From NCBI GenBank assembly GCA_002295635.1, contig DBHK01000010.1, positions 1 through 64,000 of the forward strand: a stretch of 64,000 bases of DNA, written 5' to 3'. The notes beneath the pieces are model-generated. The model saw only the letters and a program-made list of their open reading frames with translations. It was not told the origin of the DNA and ran no database searches. Of this stretch, positions 50,269-60,040 are shown piece by piece. The position numbers and the translations under genes were made by a program. How positions within the stretch are numbered: the first letter of the stretch is position 1; every line of letters starts with the position of its first letter. Source of the DNA: UBA830 sp002295635 (GTDB lineage Bacteria > Pseudomonadota > Alphaproteobacteria > MPNO01 > UBA830).

Positions 50269-52559
50269 CAAAATCTGGCACCAAAGCTAAATCTAAATAT
50301 CTCAGTCTGATCAAAATCTTCTTTAAAAATCGGATACGCGAGTGTGATATTAATCGGCCCGACGGGTGAATCCCACTGAACTCCAGTACCCACCGACATC
50401 CTTATCGACCCAGTATCGGTAATTGAGGCCAGAGTACTATCATTTTCACCAACACTACCGGCGTCGGTAAACACCTGACCCCGAAATCCGAATTCGTTCG
50501 GTAAACCCAATGGAAAGGCAAGCCCGACCGTACCACGGTAGAACCAATTACCGCCAACAGAATCTTGCGTGGTTAGGTCTCGAGGTCCAACGCCGGAATC
50601 TTCAAAACCGCGCAGTGAAGAACCACCGAGGAAGAACCGATCTATAATACGAATATCGTCATCTATCCCTACAATCAATCCACCTCCGCCAGTGACTGCC
50701 AACGTCAAGTCCTCGCCAAAGGAAAAGAAAGTCCCGGACTTAAGTATATTACGGAGATATTGGGAATCGCCCCCAAAACCAGCAAGAGTGTTTCCTACCT
50801 CCACAAAATACCCATCCGACGGGGAGAAGCGATTATCGCGTTTATCGTATAGAAGAGATTGTCCAATCGCCGACGTAACGAAAGATCCGTCCTGTTCCTT
50901 GACGGCGGCGGACGCACCAGATGGTATATCGGTTACCTCATCGTTTCGTAAGGTATAATTAATTGATTGAGACAGGATCTCGGTGATCCTGTAGCCAGTC
51001 CGTAGCTTGAACCCTGTAGTTTCTCGCTGGAACGAACTTGCTGACTTTCGGTCAAGAACTTTTCGGAATACGTCTAACCCTGCTGAGAGTTCTCGATCAA
51101 GAAAGTACGGTTCAGTAAAAGACAAATCTATATCTTGCTGCTTCGCACCAACCTTAACGCCCAGTCTCAAATCCTGTCCACGCCCAAGCAGATTTCTCTC
51201 CCGAAGGCTCACATCCCCCAGCACGCCAGTTTCTGAGGAAATACCGGCACCGAATGCTAATTCGCCAGTTGATTTCTCTCTAACGGAAATGTCAATTATC
51301 GTTTTATCTATCTCTGACCCGGCTTTATTTGTCATACCGGCGCGCTCGAAAAAACCAAGATTACGAATACGCTGCCGCGATCGTCTGAGTTTCGAAGAAT
51401 TAAAGGCATCCCCCTCTACTAGCAGGACCTCACGCCGAACGACCTCATCAAGCGTGCGAACATTGCCTGAAATATTTATTAGCTCTACAAAGACCCGTGG
51501 TCCTTCTTTGATATCAAAAGTTACGTCAATAATTTGTTTATTCCGGTCACGACGAACCCGGGGACGGATATCGACAAACGCATACCCCATAGTACCCACC
51601 GAATCCGTCAGCAGGCCTATCGCAGCCTCGACATCGTCGGCGTTATAACGGGTTCCACTACTGATCGGCAACTCGGCCTGAAGGGTTTCGGCGTCAACAT
51701 TTTTCAGAGACGTTCGAACATCAACTCGACCGAATTTGTAACGCTTGCCTTCCTCAATTGTGAACGTCACGAAAAAAGCTTTATTGTCAGGGGTAAGTTC
51801 CGCGATCGTCGAGATAACCCTGAAGTCGGCATAACCATTGGCGAGATAATGACGCCGCAGGAGTTCTCGGTCGAACGTCAGTCGGTCCGGGTCGTAAGTA
51901 TCGTCAGACGAAAAGAAACGGTACCAAGCGCTTTCTTTGGTTTGAACAATTTCCCGTAAATCTCCGTCATCGAATTCCTTATTTCCAACAAACGATATTT
52001 TTCGGATTTCACTAAGTTCGCCCTCTTTTATTTCAAAAACGAGGTCCACCCGATTTTGCGGTAACTGAATTACCTTTGGCACGACGACAGCAGAAAAACG
52101 CCCGCTTCTTCGATAAATATCGCTTATACGCTGAAGGTCAGTTTGGACCCGAGCACGAGTGAATACAACGCGGGGACGTAGCTTGACTTCATCGCGAAGA
52201 ATTTCGTCTTCGATACGGCGGTTCCCCTCAAATACAAGGCGATTAATAATCGGATTCTCGATGATACGGACGACAACGTCGGGACCGTCACGACGGATAG
52301 TTACATCAGCAAATAAACCAGTCGCGAAAAGGGATTTAAGAGATCGGTCGAGAGTCCCGGGCGAAATACTGTCACCTGGTTTAATACCCATATAGGAGCG
52401 AACTGTTCCTGCTTCTATCCGCTGAGCGCCCTCAACTCGGATTTCCCGTAACGGCTTATCGGTGCTCTGCGCAGACAAAGTTGGCGCGAAGAAAATACCA
52501 AAAAGCAGAACAGCGATACCCGACCGGACCACGCAAAGAATTCGTGCGATAATTCTCAT
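50268..52559 (-). CDS. bamA: Outer membrane protein assembly factor BamA
   Basis: A 763-residue outer-membrane insertase. A signal peptide ends near SAQS. Five POTRA domains span about 35-420 (the first begins IREIRVEGAQRIEAGTVRSY) and a 16-strand C-terminal barrel follows, ending with the phenylalanine of FSFGARF. The lid-loop motif RGFED is near residue 660. I chose the ATG at 52559 over a GTG three codons earlier. Confidence 0.96.
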   Translation of the reverse strand: MRIIARILCVVRSGIAVLLFGIFFAPTLSAQSTDKPLREIRVEGAQRIEAGTVRSYMGIKPGDSISPGTLDRSLKSLFATGLFADVTIRRDGPDVVVRIIENPIINRLVFEGNRRIEDEILRDEVKLRPRVVFTRARVQTDLQRISDIYRRSGRFSAVVVPKVIQLPQNRVDLVFEIKEGELSEIRKISFVGNKEFDDGDLREIVQTKESAWYRFFSSDDTYDPDRLTFDRELLRRHYLANGYADFRVISTIAELTPDNKAFFVTFTIEEGKRYKFGRVDVRTSLKNVDAETLQAELPISSGTRYNADDVEAAIGLLTDSVGTMGYAFVDIRPRVRRDRNKQIIDVTFDIKEGPRVFVELINISGNVRTLDEVVRREVLLVEGDAFNSSKLRRSRQRIRNLGFFERAGMTNKAGSEIDKTIIDISVREKSTGELAFGAGISSETGVLGDVSLRERNLLGRGQDLRLGVKVGAKQQDIDLSFTEPYFLDRELSAGLDVFRKVLDRKSASSFQRETTGFKLRTGYRITEILSQSINYTLRNDEVTDIPSGASAAVKEQDGSFVTSAIGQSLLYDKRDNRFSPSDGYFVEVGNTLAGFGGDSQYLRNILKSGTFFSFGEDLTLAVTGGGGLIVGIDDDIRIIDRFFLGGSSLRGFEDSGVGPRDLTTQDSVGGNWFYRGTVGLAFPLGLPNEFGFRGQVFTDAGSVGENDSTLASITDTGSIRMSVGTGVQWDSPVGPINITLAYPIFKEDFDQTEIFRFSFGARF

Positions 52560-52575
52560 ATTCTTCACTATCTGG

Positions 52576-53724
52576 TCACGTCACCAGTTTGACGAAAAAA
52601 TCTACGACGCGTAGCTGAACCAGATCATTCCATGTAGCAAATATCATCAGCGCAAGCACCAACGCAAAACCAATTTTCATCCCGTATTCTTGGGTGCGCT
52701 CGCCAAGCGGGTTACCGCGAAGCGCCTCTATAGCGTACATCATTAGATGTCCGCCATCTAACATCGGCACAGGGAAAAGATTTATGAGTCCAAGATTGAT
52801 CGAAAGAATGGTCGCGAAAAATAGGGCGCTTATCAGACCGGCCTGCCAAACGTCACCGGACATTTGGGCAATACGTATCGGACCACCTATTTCTTTTGTG
52901 GTTCGGGTCCCGTTTAGTATCTGACCAATAGCGGAAAGTATGCTTCCGGTCAGGATGTACGTTTCCTCTGTCGCGCGCAATATCGCGGTAAATGGCCCAT
53001 GCCGGACCAGTTCCCGATCAAGACCCGAGCGGGTAATACCAAGCTGGCCGTAACGCTGATGACCAAACCGTCCTTCCTGGTCGATAACATCAGGCGTGGC
53101 GTTCAGTATTATCTCGCGGCCGCCACGTTTCACGACGAAATCCAAAGGTACACCGGGGAAAAGCCGCACCGTTCGGACTACCTCTTCGAAACGCTCAATC
53201 GACGAACCATCGATGGAAACTATGATGTCTCCCGGCTGGAAGCCCGCCCTGTCCGCAGACTTCCCAGGGATAACAGTTCCGACGTCAGGCGGGGTGAATG
53301 GCTGGCCAACTGACATGAACATACCGGAAAGTATTATAATTGCGAGCAGGAAATTGGCGATAGGACCAGCGGCAACGATAAACGCCCGCTCACCAAGAGA
53401 TTTTGTATTAAACGCCGCTTCTCTCTCTTCGGGACACATGGCTTCTGTCGAGGTTGATTCCCCTTTTACGCGCTTACCGACCAACATTTCTCCAAACATT
53501 TTGACGTAGCCGCCAAACGGAATAAGGCTCAAACGCCATCGGGTGCCACGCTTATCCGTCCACCCAGCGATCTCGCGTCCAAATCCGACAGAAAAAACCT
53601 CTACCCGAACACCGCATGCGCGGGCTGCAATATAGTGGCCCATCTCGTGGACGAACACGAGAATTGTTAGTACCACTAGAAACGGAAGTAAAAAATCTAA
53701 GAGTAGGGAGGCGAAGTCAATCAT
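52576..53724 (-). CDS. rseP: Site-2 intramembrane metalloprotease RseP
   Basis: A 382-residue inner-membrane zinc protease that releases anti-sigma factors in the envelope stress response. The zinc site is VHEMGHY (His26, Glu27, His30) with LDG in PVPMLDGGHL. One PDZ domain spans about 130-210 (AGFQPGDIIVSIDG), fewer than the two in E. coli. I chose the ATG at 53724; a TTG 12 bases upstream is the alternative. Confidence 0.95.
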   Translation of the reverse strand: MIDFASLLLDFLLPFLVVLTILVFVHEMGHYIAARACGVRVEVFSVGFGREIAGWTDKRGTRWRLSLIPFGGYVKMFGEMLVGKRVKGESTSTEAMCPEEREAAFNTKSLGERAFIVAAGPIANFLLAIIILSGMFMSVGQPFTPPDVGTVIPGKSADRAGFQPGDIIVSIDGSSIERFEEVVRTVRLFPGVPLDFVVKRGGREIILNATPDVIDQEGRFGHQRYGQLGITRSGLDRELVRHGPFTAILRATEETYILTGSILSAIGQILNGTRTTKEIGGPIRIAQMSGDVWQAGLISALFFATILSINLGLINLFPVPMLDGGHLMMYAIEALRGNPLGERTQEYGMKIGFALVLALMIFATWNDLVQLRVVDFFVKLVT

Positions 53725-53760
53725 CAGCTCAAACAATCAGTTTTCCGGTCCATGCACAAC

Positions 53761-54975
53761 TCAGACCTTCAGCCCCTCCACACACATCAGATCTCGCGCC
53801 ACCCGTCTTGCTTCGGCGTCCACAGCAAGAGCGTTGTCGACCGTCTGAATTTCTGAGTCAGGCATCTTTTCAAGGGTTTCCTCAACAATTAGCGGAATAT
53901 TTAGAAAACCCACTTTTCCAGTCAGAAAACCCGCCACAGCCTCCTCGTTGGAGGCATTAAGGATAGTAGGCGCGGCCCCACCCCTTTTCAAGGCCTCGCG
54001 CGCCAATCGCAGTGATGGAAATCGTTGTGAGTCAGGACGCTCGAATGTCAATGTAGCTATTTTTCCAAGATCTAGACGTGCACTCGGCGTCGGCATACGG
54101 TCCGGCCAAGCGAGCGCATACGAAATCGGAGTTCGCATATCGGGTACTCCGAGCTGGGCGAGCACAGATCCATCTACATATGCAACCATGCTATGGATTA
54201 TAGACTGCGGGTGCACCAGAATATCTATTTTGTCCTCTGGGAAACCAAATAAATAAAAAGCTTCTATAAGCTCTAGTCCCTTATTCATCATAGTAGCGGA
54301 ATCAACCGATATCTTGGCGCCCATTCTCCAGTTAGGATGTGCAATAGCTTCAGCGGGAGTAGCCAATCGCATCTCTTCCGACGTCGATGTGCGAAAGGGG
54401 CCACCGGAGGCGGTCAGTATGATTTTTTCGACAGATTCCCGCTGGTCAAAAGGAAATACCTGGAAAATCGCATTGTGTTCAGAATCTACGGGCAACAACA
54501 TTGCCCCACTTCGCGACGCAGCCTCGAGCATAAGCTCACCCGCACAAACAAGACATTCCTTGTTAGCGAGGGCTACGATCGCACCCTGACGAACTGCCTC
54601 CAATGTTGGTTCTAGACCGGCGGCACCAACAATCCCCGCCATCAACCAATCGACCTCGCGGGCCGCCGCTTCAATAATGCCCTCGGGCCCTGCGGCGACT
54701 TCAGTACCCGACCCTGACAACGCTGTTTTGAGATCCGTGTACTTGTCGGGATCACCAATAGCAACGAAACGTGCATTGAAACGTCGCGCCTGCGCCGCTA
54801 ATTCATCAACATTGCGATAGGCGGTCAACGCCTCAACGCGATAAGCGGTAGCATTCCTTTCAATTAGATCGATAGTATTCGTGCCGATCGACCCGGTCGA
54901 TCCCAGTATAGTGATCCGACGCGGCCCGGTACTGTCAACCACCGTCTGTACCGGATCTCCCGTTGCTCTGATCAT
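53761..54975 (-). CDS. dxr: 1-deoxy-D-xylulose-5-phosphate reductoisomerase
   Basis: A 404-residue NADPH enzyme making methylerythritol phosphate, the committed isoprenoid step that feeds IspDF and later UppS. NADPH-binding ILGSTGSIGTNTID, the metal/substrate loop PVDSEHNAIFQ and the DMRTPISYALAWP segment are present. GGAGG lies before its ATG, which overlaps the cdsA stop (ATGA). Confidence 0.97.
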   Translation of the reverse strand: MIRATGDPVQTVVDSTGPRRITILGSTGSIGTNTIDLIERNATAYRVEALTAYRNVDELAAQARRFNARFVAIGDPDKYTDLKTALSGSGTEVAAGPEGIIEAAAREVDWLMAGIVGAAGLEPTLEAVRQGAIVALANKECLVCAGELMLEAASRSGAMLLPVDSEHNAIFQVFPFDQRESVEKIILTASGGPFRTSTSEEMRLATPAEAIAHPNWRMGAKISVDSATMMNKGLELIEAFYLFGFPEDKIDILVHPQSIIHSMVAYVDGSVLAQLGVPDMRTPISYALAWPDRMPTPSARLDLGKIATLTFERPDSQRFPSLRLAREALKRGGAAPTILNASNEEAVAGFLTGKVGFLNIPLIVEETLEKMPDSEIQTVDNALAVDAEARRVARDLMCVEGLKV

Positions 54976-55784
54976 GCCCCACCTCCGCCGAACATTAATA
55001 GCACGATTGCCACCATGGGTGTGGTCAATAACATGCTATCCAGCCTATCGAGGACACCCCCATGCCCCGGGATAATGCTGCTGGAGTCCTTAACTTGATA
55101 TTTCCGTTTTACCGCCGAAACTAGTAAGTCCCCAAGCTGGGCAAAAACGGCGACACCTATTCCGACGGCCATACCCGTCACATAATCGGTATAGCCGGCA
55201 CCCGACAGCCAAAGGCCACTCCAGATCGATGCCAGAACAAGGCCTCCAACAAGACCTGCCCAAGTTTTGTTCGGACTCAACCTTGGCGCTAGTTTTGCGC
55301 CACCTATTCCCCGTCCGACAAAGTATCCACCGATGTCTGTACACCACACCGTAAAAGCTAGCCAGATCGTAAGCACCCGACCTGTTTCAGGCAAACCCCG
55401 AATCCACAGGACCGACAAGGTAAAAGCACCAATCAAAACTATGCCAATCGCTAGGCTCTTGGACGAACCTAAGTATTGAAGAAAGAACACAACAACGGTG
55501 CTCACAAAAATCCAGATAAGAGCCGCGCTCGGCACCCCGAGAACCATTGTGCCGATCGTCCCAATCACGCCCGCGATTACGAGCCACCCCGAAAGATGAA
55601 ATTGGCCGTTAGAGCAAATTCGCGCCCACTCCCAAGCCATTAAAAGAGCGACAATGCCGACGATAATTTCAAACCAAGGAGACCCGAGATAGATCGCAAT
55701 TAAAGTAGGGGGAACGAGAACCAGCGTGGATAGCAGGCGCGGGATAAGTTCTCCATTCTTTTGATCAGACGGTGGTGATACCAT
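54972..55784 (-). CDS. cdsA: Phosphatidate cytidylyltransferase
   Basis: A 270-residue polytopic membrane enzyme making CDP-diacylglycerol for phospholipids. The CDS signature is at the C-terminal end (KDSSSIIPGHGGVLDRLDS), with seven or more hydrophobic segments before it. I chose the ATG at 55784, which overlaps uppS by 20 bases; one at 55814 would overlap by 50. Confidence 0.96.
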   Translation of the reverse strand: MVSPPSDQKNGELIPRLLSTLVLVPPTLIAIYLGSPWFEIIVGIVALLMAWEWARICSNGQFHLSGWLVIAGVIGTIGTMVLGVPSAALIWIFVSTVVVFFLQYLGSSKSLAIGIVLIGAFTLSVLWIRGLPETGRVLTIWLAFTVWCTDIGGYFVGRGIGGAKLAPRLSPNKTWAGLVGGLVLASIWSGLWLSGAGYTDYVTGMAVGIGVAVFAQLGDLLVSAVKRKYQVKDSSSIIPGHGGVLDRLDSMLLTTPMVAIVLLMFGGGGA

Positions 55785-56499
55785 AACGCCGTTCGCGGCT
55801 ACCAAACTCCGCAATCAAACTCTCTAGTTCTTCCTTGGAAAAGTCGGGCCACAAAACATCGGTAAATACTAATTCAGAATATGCGGACTGCCAGAGCAGA
55901 AAGTTACTGATCCTCTGTTCTCCGCTAGTACGGATGATTAAGTCCGGGTCCGGAACGTCGAATGTAAAAAGCCGGGAATTAAGTGCGTTTTCGTCGATCG
56001 CTTCCGGATCGATCTCACCTGCGGCAGCGTCGATCGCTAATTTTCGTGCAGCCATCGTGATTTCTTGGCGGCTTCCATAGCTAAATGCTACAATAAGTTC
56101 GAGTTCTGCGTTTCCTCTCGTTTTCTGTTCTGACATCTCAAATAGTGAGACAATGTCTGGTTCGAGTAGGCTACGATCACCGATGAACCGAATGCGAACC
56201 CCTTCGCGCGCCAATTCCGCAATTTCCTTACGCAGATAAACCCGAAGCAGGCCCATCAGATCAGAAATCTCCCGAGCTGGGCGTTTCCAATTTTCTAGGG
56301 AGAAGCCATACAGCGTGAGGTAGCGTATACCAAGTTGCTTTGCGGCAATTACTGTTGACCTGACTGATTCTGCCCCTTGTGCATGTCCGGCGGCTCTAGG
56401 TAGACCACGCGCCTCCGCCCACCGGCCATTACCGTCCATAATGATGGCTACATGGGTCGGTGTACCGTTCGAATGCGGCTGACTGGGCAATGGCTTCAT
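55765..56499 (-). CDS. uppS: Undecaprenyl diphosphate synthase (cis-prenyltransferase)
   Basis: A 244-residue enzyme making the C55 lipid carrier for peptidoglycan and lipopolysaccharide. The catalytic aspartate is Asp22 in AIIMDGNGRWAEARG, followed by GHAQGAESVR; the C-terminal SGEQRISNFLLWQSAYSE signature is present. I chose the ATG at 56499, four bases after frr, over an in-frame one inside frr. Confidence 0.97.
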   Translation of the reverse strand: MKPLPSQPHSNGTPTHVAIIMDGNGRWAEARGLPRAAGHAQGAESVRSTVIAAKQLGIRYLTLYGFSLENWKRPAREISDLMGLLRVYLRKEIAELAREGVRIRFIGDRSLLEPDIVSLFEMSEQKTRGNAELELIVAFSYGSRQEITMAARKLAIDAAAGEIDPEAIDENALNSRLFTFDVPDPDLIIRTSGEQRISNFLLWQSAYSELVFTDVLWPDFSKEELESLIAEFGSRERRYGITTV

Positions 56500-56503
56500 G
56501 AAT

Positions 56504-57061
56504 CTATACCTGGAGAATTTCCATTTCCTTAGATTCGACTGCCTTATCAATATCTTTGATAATATCATCGGTCAGCGTCTGAACTTCATCCACCCAGGCA
56601 TGCTGTTCATCCTGGGAAATTTCGCCTTCCTTTTCCATCTTCTTTAGATTGTCGATACCGTCGCGGCGAACATTGCGCACGGCGACCCGCGCTTGTTCGG
56701 CGTATTTACTAGCAACTTTCGTCATTTCTACGCGCCGTTCTTCCGAGAGTTGGGGCACCGGGACCCGTACGACATTGCCCTCGGTTTGCGGATTTAGCCC
56801 TAGATCGGAGTCTCGGATCGCCTTTTCAACCGAAGGAACAAGGGAATTATCCCACACCTGCACCGAGAGAGTCCGGGCGTCCGGCGCACTTATTGTACCA
56901 ATCTGATTTAGAGGCATGTTGGAGCCATAGGCATCAACATGAATTGGCTCCAGAAGAGCGGGGCTCGCACGCCCAGTACGTAGGCCACCGAATTCTTCTT
57001 TAAGCACCTCAACCGCGCCCCTCATTCGCCGCTTCAGATCGTTAATATCAGGATCAGCCAT
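56504..57061 (-). CDS. frr: Ribosome recycling factor
   Basis: A 185-residue tRNA-shaped factor that splits post-termination ribosomes with EF-G. It shows GLRTGRASPALLEPIHVDAYG and LNPQTEGNVVRVPVPQLSEERR. It follows pyrH by 16 bases in the universally conserved rpsB-tsf-pyrH-frr order. Confidence 0.98.
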   Translation of the reverse strand: MADPDINDLKRRMRGAVEVLKEEFGGLRTGRASPALLEPIHVDAYGSNMPLNQIGTISAPDARTLSVQVWDNSLVPSVEKAIRDSDLGLNPQTEGNVVRVPVPQLSEERRVEMTKVASKYAEQARVAVRNVRRDGIDNLKKMEKEGEISQDEQHAWVDEVQTLTDDIIKDIDKAVESKEMEILQV

Positions 57062-57077
57062 GTCAGTCTCCCAGTCT

Positions 57078-57809
57078 TCATGAAGAATCCGAAATGATCG
57101 TAAACGTACCCTCGCCTTTAACTACCTGAGCGAAGGAACTGGAATTTTGGATCGAAAATACCAGAATCGGTATGCCATTTTCACGCGCGAGTGAAATCGC
57201 AGACGCATCCATCACCCGTAGATCACGGGACAGAACATCCATATAAGTCAGAGTTTCATAACGTTCCGCATCCTTCACCTGTTTTGGATCGGCAGAATAA
57301 ACACCATCGACTTTCGTACCCTTGAATATAGCATCACAGTTCATCTCGGTTGCTCGCAACGCAGCTGCGGTATCAGTTGTGAAGTAGGGGTTACCCGTGC
57401 CCGCGGCGAAAATTACAACCCTGCCTTTTTCCATGTGCCGAAATGCCCGCCGGCGGACGAACGGCTCGCAAATAGTCGCCATTGGAATAGCCGACTGTAC
57501 CCGAGTTGGTACCCCAATATCCTCCAAGCCTCCCTGCAAAGCCAGAGCATTCATCACTGTTGCAAGCATGCCCATATAATCCGCAGTACCGCGCTCTAGG
57601 CCGGCAGCCGCACCGGAGATACCGCGGAAGATGTTACCGCCGCCGATAACTAGACAAACTTCGCCCCCAATATCTGTTACCGATTTAATTTCATTGGCAA
57701 TCCTGTCGACCGTACCCGGATCTATTCCATACTGACGATCGCCCATTAAGGCCTCTCCCGAAACCTTCAAGAGGACCCGTTTGAACCTTAATCGATCACT
57801 TTCCGTCAT
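57078..57809 (-). CDS. pyrH: Uridylate kinase
   Basis: A 243-residue amino-acid-kinase-fold UMP kinase. It has LKVSGEALMG, CLVIGGGNIFRG and the TDTAAALRATEMNCD region that binds UMP. It supplies UDP for CTP synthesis (PyrG) and UDP-sugars used by the Lpx enzymes in this window. Confidence 0.98.
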   Translation of the reverse strand: MTESDRLRFKRVLLKVSGEALMGDRQYGIDPGTVDRIANEIKSVTDIGGEVCLVIGGGNIFRGISGAAAGLERGTADYMGMLATVMNALALQGGLEDIGVPTRVQSAIPMATICEPFVRRRAFRHMEKGRVVIFAAGTGNPYFTTDTAAALRATEMNCDAIFKGTKVDGVYSADPKQVKDAERYETLTYMDVLSRDLRVMDASAISLARENGIPILVFSIQNSSSFAQVVKGEGTFTIISDSS

Positions 57810-57853
57810 CCCGGCTGCCTCAATTTTGTTCAGAACCGATGCAAGTATACTCC

Positions 57854-58777
57854 CTAACCGCCCGCTGTTGCCGCAACTTCGGCCGCAAAGTCTGACTCTT
57901 CCTTCTCAATCCCGTCTCCAATCTGAAAGCGGACAAATCCAGCAACCTTGATGTTGCCACCGACATCCTCGCCGGCCGCATCAACTGCGCTAACCACCTT
58001 AGTTTCGCCGTCGATCACATAGGTCTGTTCTAATAAACAGACCTCCTCGAAATACTTACGCATTCGGCCATCAACCATTTTCTGAATGATATCTTCAGAC
58101 TTGCCTTCCTCCCGGGCCTGTTCGACGAGAATATCACGCTCACGGTCAGATGTTGCTTGTTCGATATCCTCCCGCGACACCCATTGTGGACTGGTAGCGG
58201 CAATATGCATTGCCAACTGTTTACCAAATGCTGCCAACTTCGTCTTATCGCCATTCGATTCAAGGCCGACTATTACGCCAATTTTGCCCATATCGGGCGC
58301 CACCGCACTATGGACATAAGAGGAAACGACACCAGATTTCACCGTAATACCGGCAGATCTTCGGAAGGTGAGATTCTCACCGATCATGCCAATCATTTCC
58401 GTCACCGTTTCCTGTACTGTTTTTCCCCCATCAAGCTCCGTCGCCGCTGTAGCATCAAAATTACCACCCTTCTCAATTGCTACGGCCGCGATACCAGCCG
58501 CGAAGCGCTGGAAGTCAGGGTTTCGAGCGACGAAGTCGGTCTCTGAATTAAGTTCGATAACAGCACCTGAACCGCTTGAAGTCGCCACGGCTATTAAACC
58601 TTCCGCAGCGACGCGGCCCGATTTCTTGGCTGCCGCCGCCAAACCCTTCATCCTTAACCAATCAATGGCCGCTTCCATATCACCATCGTTCTCCACCAGC
58701 GCCTTCTTACAATCCATCATGCCGGCGCCGGATTTCTCTCGCAGTTCCTTAACGAGTGCTGCTGTAATTTCGGCCAT
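57854..58777 (-). CDS. tsf: Elongation factor Ts
   Basis: A 307-residue nucleotide exchange factor for EF-Tu. The N-terminal UBA-like KELREKSGAGMMDCKKAL and the TDFVARN contact motif (about 81-87) are present. It is the usual length, 50 bases behind rpsB. Confidence 0.98.
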   Translation of the reverse strand: MAEITAALVKELREKSGAGMMDCKKALVENDGDMEAAIDWLRMKGLAAAAKKSGRVAAEGLIAVATSSGSGAVIELNSETDFVARNPDFQRFAAGIAAVAIEKGGNFDATAATELDGGKTVQETVTEMIGMIGENLTFRRSAGITVKSGVVSSYVHSAVAPDMGKIGVIVGLESNGDKTKLAAFGKQLAMHIAATSPQWVSREDIEQATSDRERDILVEQAREEGKSEDIIQKMVDGRMRKYFEEVCLLEQTYVIDGETKVVSAVDAAGEDVGGNIKVAGFVRFQIGDGIEKEESDFAAEVAATAGG

Positions 58778-58827
58778 AATTTACTTTCTCAATAAACAAT
58801 CATAACTACTTAATAAACTTATTATTT

Positions 58828-59706
58828 TTATTCCGGGGACGCTTCTTCTTCAGCTATTTTTTCCTCTCCCGATGACCCCGTTTCGGCCGGTGCATCCTCC
58901 GATGGTACGACTTCCACGGAAGGCGCTGCTTCAGTCTCGGTTACCCCTACCACAGGTATATCTTCCGCAGGCGCTTCTTCGGACTCACCGATATCCACCC
59001 CCGACGAGACTGCTTCCTGCTGTAGGCCGTCAAGCACAGATGCTGATACTAATTCACAATAGAGCGCGATGGAGCGAATTGCATCGTCGTTACCGGGGAT
59101 TGGGAAAGTGATACCCTTCGGACTGGAATTGCTGTCTATAACGCCGACCACCGGGATTCCGAGCTTTACCGCTTCGGCGACCGCGAGTTCTTCCTTATTA
59201 GTATCTATGACGAACAACATATCTGGAAGGCCACCCATGTCCTTTATACCGCCGAGAGAGCGATCCAACTTATCACGCTCTCGCGTCAGGTTTAAAAGCT
59301 CCTTCTTTGTCAGACCTTCCGCGATTTCAGCGGAGCCGAGCATTTCCTCTAGTTCATGAAGTCGCTTGATTGAGGCCGTGATAGTCTTCCAGTTGGTCAA
59401 CATACCTCCTAACCAGCGATGGTTGACGTAGTACTGGCCGCAGCGTCCAGCCGCCTCCGAAACGATCTCACTAGCTTGACGCTTGGTCCCAACAAACAAT
59501 ACCCTTCCGCCGCGCGCCGTAACCTCGCGAACCGCAGCCAGCGCCGCGTGTAACATCGGAACCGTCAGCTGCAAATCAAGGATATGTACTTTGTTCCGTA
59601 CACCGAAGATGTACGGTTCCATTTGCGGATTCCATCGCCGCGTATTGTGTCCGAAATGTACTCCAGCTTCCAAAAGCTGGCGCATTGAGAATTCAGGCAT
59701 TGCCAT
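58828..59706 (-). CDS. rpsB: 30S ribosomal protein S2 with acidic C-terminal tail
   Basis: A 292-residue ribosomal protein. The core (about 1-235) starts MRQLLEAGVHFGHNTRRWNP and includes FVGTKRQASEIV and the HRWLGGMLTNWKT motif. The last 55 or so residues form a Glu/Pro/Ala/Ser-rich acidic tail absent from E. coli S2; such tails occur in alphaproteobacteria. AAGGA lies eight bases before the ATG. It heads the 16-gene leftward cluster and has a structured leader. Confidence 0.97.
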   Translation of the reverse strand: MAMPEFSMRQLLEAGVHFGHNTRRWNPQMEPYIFGVRNKVHILDLQLTVPMLHAALAAVREVTARGGRVLFVGTKRQASEIVSEAAGRCGQYYVNHRWLGGMLTNWKTITASIKRLHELEEMLGSAEIAEGLTKKELLNLTRERDKLDRSLGGIKDMGGLPDMLFVIDTNKEELAVAEAVKLGIPVVGVIDSNSSPKGITFPIPGNDDAIRSIALYCELVSASVLDGLQQEAVSSGVDIGESEEAPAEDIPVVGVTETEAAPSVEVVPSEDAPAETGSSGEEKIAEEEASPE

Positions 59707-59752
59707 ATTCTAGGTCCTTCTCCGGTTAAGCCTCCGCGGGAGTGGTCGTATA

Positions 59753-59771
59753 TTTAGGGGTTAACCCTAAA
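59753..59771 (-). promoter_or_regulatory. Leader hairpin 2 before rpsB
   Basis: TTTAGGG and CCCTAAA form a perfect 7-bp stem with a 5-base loop in the predicted rpsB leader, about 47 bases before the ATG. Confidence 0.5.
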
Positions 59772-59791
59772 AACATGACACCGGATCGAAC

Positions 59792-59812
59792 TGCCGGCCT
59801 ATGACGCCGGCA
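59792..59812 (-). promoter_or_regulatory. Leader hairpin 1 before rpsB
   Basis: TGCCGGC and GCCGGCA form a perfect 7-bp G+C-rich stem with a 7-base loop in the predicted rpsB leader. With the next hairpin it could be the target for autoregulation by S2, as known in other proteobacteria; this is inference. Confidence 0.55.
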
Positions 59813-59844
59813 CCCGTAACCCCGCGTGCGGATTTATGCGCGAT

Positions 59845-59873
59845 TCTTTACTCCCCAGAACACTGATTTGCAA
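59845..59873 (-). promoter_or_regulatory. Candidate rpsB promoter
   Basis: On the minus strand TTGCAA and TAAAGA are separated by 17 bases, about 140 bases before rpsB, leaving room for both leader hairpins in the transcript. Confidence 0.45.
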
Positions 59874-60040
59874 GGTTTTAATGGATCAGTTTCTATCTCA
59901 AATTTACACACCAAGGCCACACTCCGCGGTAAACATACACCCATGTCTTTACCTCTGTAGCCGGGAACACTTAACCGTTAAGGGTCTGCTCAAATTTGAC
60001 CCTCAATGGGAAATTTATATTGCTGGAAAGCATACAAACA

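Larger units (their letters stand above)
59707..60040. other. rpsB upstream region
   Basis: A 334-base gap between dnaE and rpsB. The half nearest rpsB holds two perfect hairpins and a candidate promoter. The half nearest dnaE (59874-60040) shows no gene, hairpin or terminator that I can support. Confidence 0.6.

Noticed and set aside
51007..51648. Rightward 213-codon frame
   Set aside because: Shadow of bamA; low-complexity Ser/Arg-rich composition typical of antisense frames.
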